Assembly: GCA_964645775.1 (NCBI GenBank) | Contig: CAZYBU010000001.1 | Location: 62,001 to 126,000, forward strand | Direction: 5' to 3' | From: CAZYBU01 sp964645775 | Lineage (GTDB): Bacteria; Spirochaetota; UBA4802; UBA5550 | Length of the DNA stretch: 64,000 nucleotides | Shown: piece after piece, positions 45,009-53,294 of the stretch | Numbering within the stretch: position 1 is the stretch's first letter | How the letters are laid out: each line of letters begins with the position of its first letter | Program-made: the position numbers and the translations under genes | Notes under the pieces: model-generated | Seen by the model: the letters and a program-made list of their open reading frames with translations, nothing else | Told to the model about the DNA's origin: nothing | The model's database searches: none

Positions 45009-46094
45009 GTGGAATATCATCCTGAAGATCTGAAAGAGACACTCTCCAGGCATAAAAACCTTCTTATATATGTGAAAGGTTCTCCCGATCCTGACGCTCT
45101 GGCTTCTTCCTATGCCATGAAGCTTCTATGCCACTGGCTGGGCGTTAACGGGGATGTCGTATCCATGACGGAGATATCCCTGGAGAGAAATCTCCAGTTT
45201 CTTGAGAAGCTGAAGCTTCCCATTCGATTTCCCAAAAAACTTGAAAAACTGGAATCCTACGATGGTTATATATTGGTAGACCACCAGTCTGCACGAATTG
45301 AGGAGCTTAATGATACCCTTTCCTGCGTGGCCCATATAGACCACCACGAGAAAATTAACGAGGACGTCCCCTCAGAATACAGATTGATCGATACAACTGC
45401 AGGTTCTACCTCGACCATGATCACACTTATTATCCGGGACCTGTCACCCATTCTGCCCGAGGAGGAGATCGAGCCCCTTTACACGGCGCTTCTCTACGGG
45501 ATACATACCGACACGGACAAGTATGAGCACGCGGGAAGAAAGGATTACGAGGCCATACGTTTTCTCACTCCCCGGATAAACAACGAGATTTTCGATCTTG
45601 TCAGAGGATCTCTCCTCAACCGCGAGATTCTTTCAGCCATAGACCTGGCCATCCAAAACCAGGAAATCTATCGGGAATGGGTCATCTCTGGAATCGGTTA
45701 CCTGGAACACAGTAAGCGGGATACCATAGCGATTGTGGCAGATTATCTTCTTAAGAGGGAGCAGGTAGACACCGTGGTTGTTTACGCGGCCATCGTGGAT
45801 GAATCTAAGTGCAGAATGACTCTGGATGCGTCTTTCAGAACCAGGAAGGAGAACACGGACCTGAATGAACTTATTAAAGATATTACCTCAAACGGAGGAG
45901 GGAGAAAGTTCAAGGGAGCCTTCCAGATAGAACTTGACTATTTCATGAACTGTCCCGATCGGGAACTCCTCTGGGAAGTGCTGAAAAAGACCACCATGGA
46001 AGCGATACGGAGGAGAAGGGATGGAGTCTATATCAGTGACCTGAAGGGCTTATATAGAAATTTCACACGTCTGATCCGAGATATGTTCTCTTAG
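45009..46094 (+). CDS. DHH-family phosphoesterase (NrnA/RecJ-like)
   Basis: 361 residues from a GTG at 45009 with GAGG four bases upstream. DHH motifs: SPDPDALASSYAMKLL, YILVDHQSARIEE, HIDHHEKINEDV (the DHH motif) and TALLYGIHTDTDKY; a DHHA1-like end has NGGGRKFKGAFQIELDY, where the GGGH histidine of the family is Arg. Members degrade oligonucleotides or pAp, or hydrolyse cyclic di-nucleotides. The substrate is unknown. The 3' end overlaps the stop of the convergent giant barrel gene by 4 bases. Confidence 0.85.
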   Translation: MEYHPEDLKETLSRHKNLLIYVKGSPDPDALASSYAMKLLCHWLGVNGDVVSMTEISLERNLQFLEKLKLPIRFPKKLEKLESYDGYILVDHQSARIEELNDTLSCVAHIDHHEKINEDVPSEYRLIDTTAGSTSTMITLIIRDLSPILPEEEIEPLYTALLYGIHTDTDKYEHAGRKDYEAIRFLTPRINNEIFDLVRGSLLNREILSAIDLAIQNQEIYREWVISGIGYLEHSKRDTIAIVADYLLKREQVDTVVVYAAIVDESKCRMTLDASFRTRKENTDLNELIKDITSNGGGRKFKGAFQIELDYFMNCPDRELLWEVLKKTTMEAIRRRRDGVYISDLKGLYRNFTRLIRDMFS

Positions 46095-49000
46095 AATATC
46101 AGGGAAAAATTAAATCCCAGCTCGTAGGAGAAAACCTCACCTGTAAGTTTATCGGTGTCCCGGTGACGGTACTGTTCAACCGCAAGGCGGCTGTGCAGGC
46201 TTCCCTGTATGTTTTTATGGATGTCCATAGAAAGCTTAAGTGTGAAGAGATGAGAATCATAGGGCTCAGGTGACAGGGTGGAGGTGTAATCGTACCGGTT
46301 CAGGGCGAGATCATAGCTTGCCGTAAAGATGGGAGGAGCCACCAGCTTATAGGCCTTTGAAAACAGGTTATAAAGCCATTTAACGTCGGTCTCCCAGGTA
46401 AGATTCATGGTCCACCCGAAATCGAGTTCCCGGAACGTGAGTTTCTCCGGCATGTTTTCAATGTAGATGTCATCTCTATGGTCCCGTTCGGAATCGTTCC
46501 AGGAGATGAACTCCCTGTCATGCTGGTGCCGGATATCAAAACCGGTTCGAAAACCAAAATATGACCTCCCCCACTTAACCGTAAACCCGATACGTGGGGT
46601 GTGAGAAAAACTTTCGATGTTTGAAGTTATCATAAGGTTGGCGTCGAAGCTATATCCCACGTCAATGGAAAAGGAATGGTTTTTATTTCTCTTGAGTTCG
46701 TCACGGAAAAATCCGTGATCAATGAGCTTCATAAGGTTGAAGTTGAGGCCGAGGGAAAACCCCGCTGTGACGACCTGGGTCGGTATGCCCTGTACATTCT
46801 GTCGCTGGGCTGTCTGGCTGAGCCGGGCATTGGAAGTATAGCTGATGCTGTCAAAGTCCATGTTCCAGTTAAAAGAGAACGTGTCGATGAGCTTCAGGTC
46901 GTTGTCATAGGATGAATGGGGATTCAAAGAATTAAGGGTCCGCCTGGTAAGGTCCCGGCCGTGACCAAAGTTCTGCCTTCCCCCGAAAAAGTATCCTGGA
47001 AAAAACTGGAAGATGTTAAGTCCCGGATTGGCCAGGCCGTTCATGGCCCGGGAAATGCCGTAGGTCTCATCCAGGCCAGGAACGCCCTCTCCTTCGTAGG
47101 GTATGTCCGTTTCGTTCAGGTAAAGAGAACGCTGGTAGTTAAGGGAAAGAGTTTTCAAAAAGCGGAGTTTACTGAGCTTGTTCAGGTGAAGGGGGAGGGA
47201 GAGTCTGGTGGATACAAGGCTCTGGGCGTCCTTAAGGCGCTCGAAGTCTCCTGAACCGAAGGTGTGATCCCGAAAATCGTTTTCATTATAGTTTATGTCA
47301 AGCTCATAGCGGGGAGCTAAATACCAGAAATCGGTCATTCCAAGAGAAAAGCTCCCGAAGGTGGTCCTGTTCACCAGTTTGTAGGTGTTACTGTAATCGA
47401 AGGGAGCGTGAAAACCTCCATTTACAGGCCCTTCTATCTCCGTGTTTTCCGTGTCACTCTCTCCCTTGAGATTGACCACCTCCTCGGTTGATGCCTTGAA
47501 GGCCGGTTTCAAGTAAAAGAATCTGTTCCGGTATTCCAGGTCTATACGATAATCGTTGGACTGCCTCTGCTCCTTCCGGTCGAGGGAAAGATCCGGGCCG
47601 GGCCTGTTCTCTTTTTCCTCTTTGAAAATAAGGTTCATGGAGGCCGTGGCGGCAAGTGTTCCCCAGAGAAAATTTTTAATTCGCTCTGTTAGTCGTATGA
47701 TAGGTTCATGGACAAGGGTGCTGATGGAATGATTTACCTGGTTCGTGTTTACTGTCTCTGTCAGGTCCTGGTTCCGGTTGTCGTGCCTGTAACTGAGGAG
47801 AACGCTCGGTACGCCATTATACTTCGACTGGTATCGGGTCTCCACGTAGATGGATCTGTCCATGACCTCTCCCCTCTGTTCGTCCGGGACTTCTTCGTTA
47901 AGACTTTCCGTGTTCGAGTTATTCTGGGAGAAGGTAAAAAACGCCGTCCATGAGGGGAGGATGTTCATGGATGTCTGGAGTTCATGCCGGTCTTCGGCCA
48001 ACTCATTAGTCTCTTTACCGATGCTGTCAAAGTGACGGCTGTTCCCTTTTTTCACGTAACGGATATGGATATCAGAAAGAACCGGTGTTCCGTTTTTTGT
48101 CTTAAACAGGGGCTTTTTAATTTCCAGCCGGGCCTCCACCCAGTGAGCGTCCCCCACCTGGCTTTCCGGCTCCGTGAGGTAAAACTCGTTGAACCACAGG
48201 GTTCGGGTATCCCCTCCTGCCCCCGGATCGATCGTAACCTTTATGTAGCGGACCCTCTTCAGGTCAGGCCGACCGGTAACCACAGGTTCGATATCTCCGG
48301 AGGATGAACCGGTCAGTTTGCATGAGTACTCCCGCCAGATATCAGGCTCCGGCAGGATGGTGGTGAACTCCATGTAATCCGTGTCGGAAGAACCGATCCG
48401 CACCCGGACCCCGGCGTCCGCGGGAGGCGAGGTGCCCGAGGCGTTGTAAAGCCAGAAGACGAGAGTTTTATAGAAGCGCATGTCCACCGGCTGGGAAAAA
48501 AAGCGTGTAACAGAACCGCTCTGGGAGGCGGAAAGGTTGTATTCCACCTGAAGGGCGGACTCGGACTCAATGGCCATCTCCTGGCTGTCTTTCTCCCCGT
48601 AGAGGGAGCGATAAAGCTGGGCCTGGGCCTGGTGAAAGGCGCTGGCCGAATAGGCGGCGTCTGAAAGGCTGTTTACGATCGATATCCGGAAAGTGTCTCC
48701 TCCAGCGTCTTTCTCCACACCATGCCAGCGAGAGGCCACCATTCTGATGTCGTCGATGTAGAGGACACCCGTATTACCGCTGTTTTGCTTGAGGTTGATT
48801 CGTACAGCTTCTACCGCCTTGAGGAATGACGGGTCTGTGGGATAACCGGGATCATCGGGATCGAGATAAATTCGCAGTGTCTTCCATGCTCCACCCGTGT
48901 CCGTAAGAGTCTCTGTGCCAGAAAGTGGAAGGTTAACAATCTGGCCCGCGGGATCCAGGGTGCCGTTCCCGTTCAGGTCTTCGCTGTTCAGTACCCCGTT

Positions 49001-51631
49001 TCCCGAGGTCTGGTCGCTAAGTCCCGGTCCGGAACCGATCGTGGTTACACCTCCGAAATCGTAACCTGTGTCTTCGTCGATGCCGGTGCCGGGTACCACG
49101 TCAAGGATCCCGTTACCGTTGGTGTCCTCGGTGTCAAGGATCCCGTCCCCGTCACTATCCTCGTTTACCCTCCCAAGATCAAAGCTGATATCTGCGCTTC
49201 CACCACCGGTCATACGGTAGGATATCTCAATGTATTGAAGGCCGGAGAGGTCAACCGGAGTGGAGGAAAGTCGCCGGGTAACCACGCTTACTGTGTCACC
49301 TGCGGTAAAATCGTAATCTAATGTCAGGGAGCGCTGCTGGGACTCGGTTCTGAGGTCTGACGGAAGGTGTCCATGGGCCACGTTATAGGGACCCGGTTTG
49401 GTGGCGTAGGGAATGTCCGTGGGAGTGTAGCTCAGGGTCTTAAGCTCCTCCGGACTACCCGGTTTTCGGTAGTACCTGTAGTTCAATACACCCCTGGTTC
49501 CAGAAGGCAGGGAGGAAAGAATCCAGTCTTTCTCGGAGAGGGATATTCCCACGGCCAGGTCGTTCGATTCCATGTTGTCAACCAGAGCCTTGCCGAAGGT
49601 GTTGACCTGGCGGTAACTTCGGTCGTATTCACCGTAAAGTTCCAGCTCCACGGGGGCGTCCAGGGTTTCGTTTTTCGCAAGCCTCTGGATGAGATTACTC
49701 ATACGGCGTTCCGGAATGTGAAGCCGGGCGTCTGCCTCCACCAGCAGGGTTCGGGAGGGTTCATTACCCAGGTCAGGTATCGTACCGGTCCCCCCTTCGT
49801 TATGGAAAAGGACCGAACCTCCCAGTGTTATATCTTTTGTAAGACGGTAATCGCTTCGAGCGCCGCCCACAAAGGAGCTGCTCCGGGCTCCGAAGGGGAG
49901 ATACTGGTATCGGACCTCGATCTCGGTATCCGAGGTGATATGGGGATGGTTCGGGTCCGTGAATATAAGAAAACCGGAGGAATGGTCCACGGTATATCGG
50001 GATTTATCCAGGCGGATACCGTCAATGTTCACGAAGACCGTATCCTCGATGATGTTCTCGTGTGCCAGTTTGAAGCTTCGGGCTTTTTTCAGGTAGTCGG
50101 CCTTCAGCTCATACCGGGAATAGTCGGTCACTGATGCCGGCTGGTTTTCCGTGTAGATGACGGAAATACCCTGGGATGAGAGGAGCTGGCGAAAAGGTTC
50201 TCTCAGGTTGAAGCGGATGAGCCCTGCCCGGTAATCGACATTATAGGGGCCGAGGGTGGAAGAGTCCGCGTCGTCAATAATTTCCCCCTGACGGGTGATG
50301 GCAAGGCGGAAGTCCCGCTCATTCAGGTCCTGGTTTGAAAGCTGGTAAAAGGAACGTACCTCGTAGGCGTCATAGTTTATTACCCCGTCCGGGACGATGG
50401 TTCGGTCCAGCGTGCCGTCTCTGTCGGTGTCCTCCTCCATCTCGGGACCGTATTTAATAAAGACCAGATAATCGTTGTCCGGAAATTCTGCCGGCGCGGC
50501 GATGGCAGAGGGGTCATCGGAGGATGGGTCATTGTAGACCACGAAGACCCTGTCCTTTATATCGAGGGGCCGGGTAAAGGTTATAAGGCCCGAGGTATAA
50601 TTGATGGTATAATCCCGGCCGTTTACCATGAGGTCGTAGTATCCGCCATCCAGGGAAAGCTGTATGCTTCTCTGGTTGTTGTCCGGGTTCTGGTCATCCC
50701 GGTATATTTTGAAACCGGACGGGTTGATATTTACATTGTTCTGGACCGCGGGGTCCGTTGAGTGCAAGGCGTTGGATGTGGGAATAGTTACCGGAAGTGA
50801 ACTCTCGTATCTCCGATAGGGCTCCACCTGGTAGTGTTTCCTATGGACGTATTTGTATTCCTGGATGCTCTGGCTCCCCGGGGCAGCGTTGCCGCGGAAA
50901 ACCTCGGTCTCGTTCTCTCCCTGAAGGACGCTTCCGAAAGTGCGCAGGGAGAAACGGTCCTTTTTCAGGGTCATGTCGATTCCCAGGCCCCGGGCGCTTG
51001 TGTTGTCGTAGACCGCGTATTTCGAGTTGTTGAACTTTATGTCGATCTCGCCGGCGTTTATCTCCTGGATAAGTTCATCATCGGTCAGGGCCCGGTACTG
51101 CATGCGGTAGGTGTTCTCCTGCCGCTGGCTGTCGTGATCGATGTAGACGGTCACCCGAGGGCCTATCCGTCCCTCCACGTGGACCTGCATCTCCTGGTGG
51201 GGAAGAAGTCCCGGAGAGATTATGCGGGAGACCGGCTTGTCGGTATCGGACTTTTTCCATTTATCTTTCGTGTAGACCGACCCTCCATATACGAGGCCCA
51301 TCTTCACGGAACCGTAACTTATTACTTCCACGTCATCGTTCCGGTAGAGGGATGTGTAGGAGCGCGTCCCTGTCTCCTCATCTTCACGGGGTCTGGGGGG
51401 GACGATAATATGCTTTTCCCAGTCACCCTGGTTGTACCGGAATGGGGGAATCTCAAAATAAGGCTCCGTGGTTTCCGGAACCTCGGGAGGGGGAGAGTCC
51501 TCTTTTACATGAACGGGTGGTAGAGGTGAGGTAGTGTTTTCAGTCATGGACGCGAAGGCAAGTGCGGACGCGAGAAGCACAGCCGGCGTCAGCAGGGAGA
51601 ACCAGTACCAGATGGAAGCGCCCCGTATCAT
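46091..51631 (-). CDS. SprA-like giant outer-membrane beta-barrel / surface protein
   Basis: 1846 residues, about 210 kDa. Signal sequence near the N-terminus (WYWFSLLTPAVLLASALAFA). The N-terminal third has SprA-like features: RMQYRALTDDELIQEINAGE, NTSARGLGIDMTLKKDRFSL, LYDLMVNGRDYTINYTSGLI-type motifs, NDYLVFIKYGPEM and VINYDAYEVRSFYQLSNQ. The middle has NMESNDLAVGISLSEKDWIL followed by two jelly-roll-like modules (LQYIEISYRMTGG, KTLVFWLYNASG) with inserted calcium-type loops (EDSDGDGILDTEDTNGNG at about residue 822; DRDGTLD at about 402). The last 550 residues are aromatic amphipathic strands ending in YELGFNFSLIF. In Bacteroidota, SprA is the T9SS translocon. No Shine-Dalgarno is clear before ATG 51631. 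Homology is inferred by motif, not by alignment. Confidence 0.65.
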   Translation of the reverse strand: MIRGASIWYWFSLLTPAVLLASALAFASMTENTTSPLPPVHVKEDSPPPEVPETTEPYFEIPPFRYNQGDWEKHIIVPPRPREDEETGTRSYTSLYRNDDVEVISYGSVKMGLVYGGSVYTKDKWKKSDTDKPVSRIISPGLLPHQEMQVHVEGRIGPRVTVYIDHDSQRQENTYRMQYRALTDDELIQEINAGEIDIKFNNSKYAVYDNTSARGLGIDMTLKKDRFSLRTFGSVLQGENETEVFRGNAAPGSQSIQEYKYVHRKHYQVEPYRRYESSLPVTIPTSNALHSTDPAVQNNVNINPSGFKIYRDDQNPDNNQRSIQLSLDGGYYDLMVNGRDYTINYTSGLITFTRPLDIKDRVFVVYNDPSSDDPSAIAAPAEFPDNDYLVFIKYGPEMEEDTDRDGTLDRTIVPDGVINYDAYEVRSFYQLSNQDLNERDFRLAITRQGEIIDDADSSTLGPYNVDYRAGLIRFNLREPFRQLLSSQGISVIYTENQPASVTDYSRYELKADYLKKARSFKLAHENIIEDTVFVNIDGIRLDKSRYTVDHSSGFLIFTDPNHPHITSDTEIEVRYQYLPFGARSSSFVGGARSDYRLTKDITLGGSVLFHNEGGTGTIPDLGNEPSRTLLVEADARLHIPERRMSNLIQRLAKNETLDAPVELELYGEYDRSYRQVNTFGKALVDNMESNDLAVGISLSEKDWILSSLPSGTRGVLNYRYYRKPGSPEELKTLSYTPTDIPYATKPGPYNVAHGHLPSDLRTESQQRSLTLDYDFTAGDTVSVVTRRLSSTPVDLSGLQYIEISYRMTGGGSADISFDLGRVNEDSDGDGILDTEDTNGNGILDVVPGTGIDEDTGYDFGGVTTIGSGPGLSDQTSGNGVLNSEDLNGNGTLDPAGQIVNLPLSGTETLTDTGGAWKTLRIYLDPDDPGYPTDPSFLKAVEAVRINLKQNSGNTGVLYIDDIRMVASRWHGVEKDAGGDTFRISIVNSLSDAAYSASAFHQAQAQLYRSLYGEKDSQEMAIESESALQVEYNLSASQSGSVTRFFSQPVDMRFYKTLVFWLYNASGTSPPADAGVRVRIGSSDTDYMEFTTILPEPDIWREYSCKLTGSSSGDIEPVVTGRPDLKRVRYIKVTIDPGAGGDTRTLWFNEFYLTEPESQVGDAHWVEARLEIKKPLFKTKNGTPVLSDIHIRYVKKGNSRHFDSIGKETNELAEDRHELQTSMNILPSWTAFFTFSQNNSNTESLNEEVPDEQRGEVMDRSIYVETRYQSKYNGVPSVLLSYRHDNRNQDLTETVNTNQVNHSISTLVHEPIIRLTERIKNFLWGTLAATASMNLIFKEEKENRPGPDLSLDRKEQRQSNDYRIDLEYRNRFFYLKPAFKASTEEVVNLKGESDTENTEIEGPVNGGFHAPFDYSNTYKLVNRTTFGSFSLGMTDFWYLAPRYELDINYNENDFRDHTFGSGDFERLKDAQSLVSTRLSLPLHLNKLSKLRFLKTLSLNYQRSLYLNETDIPYEGEGVPGLDETYGISRAMNGLANPGLNIFQFFPGYFFGGRQNFGHGRDLTRRTLNSLNPHSSYDNDLKLIDTFSFNWNMDFDSISYTSNARLSQTAQRQNVQGIPTQVVTAGFSLGLNFNLMKLIDHGFFRDELKRNKNHSFSIDVGYSFDANLMITSNIESFSHTPRIGFTVKWGRSYFGFRTGFDIRHQHDREFISWNDSERDHRDDIYIENMPEKLTFRELDFGWTMNLTWETDVKWLYNLFSKAYKLVAPPIFTASYDLALNRYDYTSTLSPEPYDSHLFTLKLSMDIHKNIQGSLHSRLAVEQYRHRDTDKLTGEVFSYELGFNFSLIF

Positions 51632-51695
51632 GTCAAAGAATTCAACGATCGGGGCCCTTTATCCGCAAGAAGTATTTACCGGGAAATCCGCCTGG

Positions 51696-52691
51696 CTACC
51701 AGACGCGGCTCATGTAGGGATAGGGATTAATCGGCATTCCCCCCAAACGGATCTCATAATGGCAGTGGTTTCCCGTGGCATTACCGGTCTGTCCCACATA
51801 ACCGATAATCTGGCCCTTCTTAATGTATTGGCCAGATTGAACGGTCATGCCCCGGAGATGTCCATAAACGGTTTCATACCCGTATTTATGTTTTATCCGT
51901 ATCATGTTCCCATAGCCGCCGCCCCAGTTGGCCGAGGAGACCACCCCCGGCGCCGTGGCCCTGATAACGGTACCGCTGGCCGCGGCGACATCGATACCTG
52001 TATGAAAATCTCTCCCATGACCGAAAGGAGATCGTCTCCATCCGAAGAGAGAGGTTATATGACCATGATTGGGTACGATGGATGGAGTGTCTTTAACGAC
52101 TTTACTTCGGATATCGATGAAACTCTTTACGGTTTGTATGGTGCTGGTCGTACAGACAATATCCCTCTGTAGTTTCATCAGGGTAAATACTTCTCCCGGC
52201 ATGACGTTCTTGTATTTAGTCGATTCTTCCTTTATACGCTGGTCATACTCCTTCAAGGCCCAGAGGGAGGCAGGATTATCTGTCCCGGCCGTAATCATAT
52301 AAAGTTCTTCAATTTTAGGTTTAAGATCGTTTATCTCATCGGAGATGGAATTGGTCATCTTTTCGAAGCGAAGGAGGTGAGACCGTATGTCTTCATAGGT
52401 TGAGAGAAGTCGTTGCTCTTCTTTTTTAATGGCCCGGTTTTTCATCATCGTGTAGGATGATGTGACTAGAATAATCATGAAAAGCAGGAAAAAAAAGGAC
52501 ATAATGAACTTGGAGATTTGGAAATTGAATATCTTCTTCTCGTTATGCGGGATAAGCATAACAGTCATCTTTTCATGTCCTTTTTCCAGAAAGAGATTCC
52601 AGTAACGGCTAAGGGCTTTTCTGGCCTGGAACAGGGTCTCAGAAAACCATATCCTGAAACGTATCCTTGTGTCTTTCATAAAACCGCTCAT
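51696..52691 (-). CDS. M23-family metallopeptidase, membrane-anchored
   Basis: 331 residues. One membrane helix (about residues 63-83), then a coiled coil (about 85-200), then the LytM/M23 domain (about 215-325). The zinc motif is H-x3-D in FHTGIDVAAASG with H-x-H in GNHCHYEIRLGG, and the core YGNMIRIKHKYGYETVYGHL is typical. All zinc ligands are present, so it is likely an active endopeptidase on peptidoglycan cross-bridges in the periplasm. The SprA-like gene follows 64 bases downstream on the same strand, so they may share a transcript. Confidence 0.9.
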   Translation of the reverse strand: MSGFMKDTRIRFRIWFSETLFQARKALSRYWNLFLEKGHEKMTVMLIPHNEKKIFNFQISKFIMSFFFLLFMIILVTSSYTMMKNRAIKKEEQRLLSTYEDIRSHLLRFEKMTNSISDEINDLKPKIEELYMITAGTDNPASLWALKEYDQRIKEESTKYKNVMPGEVFTLMKLQRDIVCTTSTIQTVKSFIDIRSKVVKDTPSIVPNHGHITSLFGWRRSPFGHGRDFHTGIDVAAASGTVIRATAPGVVSSANWGGGYGNMIRIKHKYGYETVYGHLRGMTVQSGQYIKKGQIIGYVGQTGNATGNHCHYEIRLGGMPINPYPYMSRVW

Positions 52692-52879
52692 GGGTAACGT
52701 TCTCCTGTGAGTTCGTTGAATCTCCTATATATCTGATATCGTACCAGGGGCGTTGATTCGTCAATATTTTTACAATAGTATAAGAATGTATTTCTTAAAC
52801 AGCCACTGCATTACACAAAAACATGGTCTAAAACGCTAAAAAAGATAATATTCTACTTTTTATGTCTCTTCAGGCGCTG

Positions 52880-52900
52880 TTATCCACAATTTTATCCACA
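52880..52900 (+). promoter_or_regulatory. Two tandem consensus DnaA boxes
   Basis: TTATCCACA at 52880-52888 and again at 52892-52900, same orientation, one helical turn plus apart. Both match the E. coli consensus exactly. DnaA binding is inferred. Confidence 0.65.
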
Positions 52901-53104
52901 ATATTAACAATTTTTCTGAAACAGTTCATTAATTTACTCAATTAATTTACGCCTCCAGAAAATGCGTCTCCGGAAGTCTGGCAGAAGAAGAAAAACATGT
53001 GACATAAAAAATTAGATACTGATTTTTCCAGCGGTTGTGGCGATTAATAATTTTTTTTCTGCTTGATCATAATAATATCCCGGCTCTTTCGAGAAGGTTT
53101 GCCG

Positions 53105-53213
53105 CCTGAACAAAGATTTGAATGATGTTTATTTATTATTATGAAATGTTAATAACATCCTGAACAGCAAAAATTTGTTATTGCGTCTTTGAAAGTCCTG
53201 TGAACCCTGAACA
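53105..53213 (+). repeat. Three spaced CCTGAACA direct repeats
   Basis: CCTGAACA occurs at 53105-53112, 53159-53166 and 53206-53213 (54 and 47 bases apart), just upstream of the histidine kinase gene. They could be regulator sites or chance. Confidence 0.3.
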
Positions 53214-53294
53214 GAAAGAACTTTATGGTAATAAACAATATAAGAGCGTAATTCCTTGAGGCGTAAAAAAACAACAGACCGTAAAACCGGAGAG

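Larger units (their letters stand above)
52692..53294. other. Non-coding AT-rich divergent region with tandem DnaA boxes
   Basis: About 600 bases without a supported gene between divergent genes. It holds two TTATCCACA boxes 12 bases apart, AT-rich runs at 52890-52950 and 53040-53160, a TGTTAATAACA palindrome near 53149, three CCTGAACA copies (53105, 53159, 53206) and a possible minus-strand -35 TTGACG (52759-52764) before the M23 gene. Either a replication element or a complex regulatory region is possible. Confidence 0.6.

Noticed and set aside
49367..50134. 255-codon plus-strand open frame
   Set aside because: Antisense to the SprA-like gene; no ribosome site or domain pattern.
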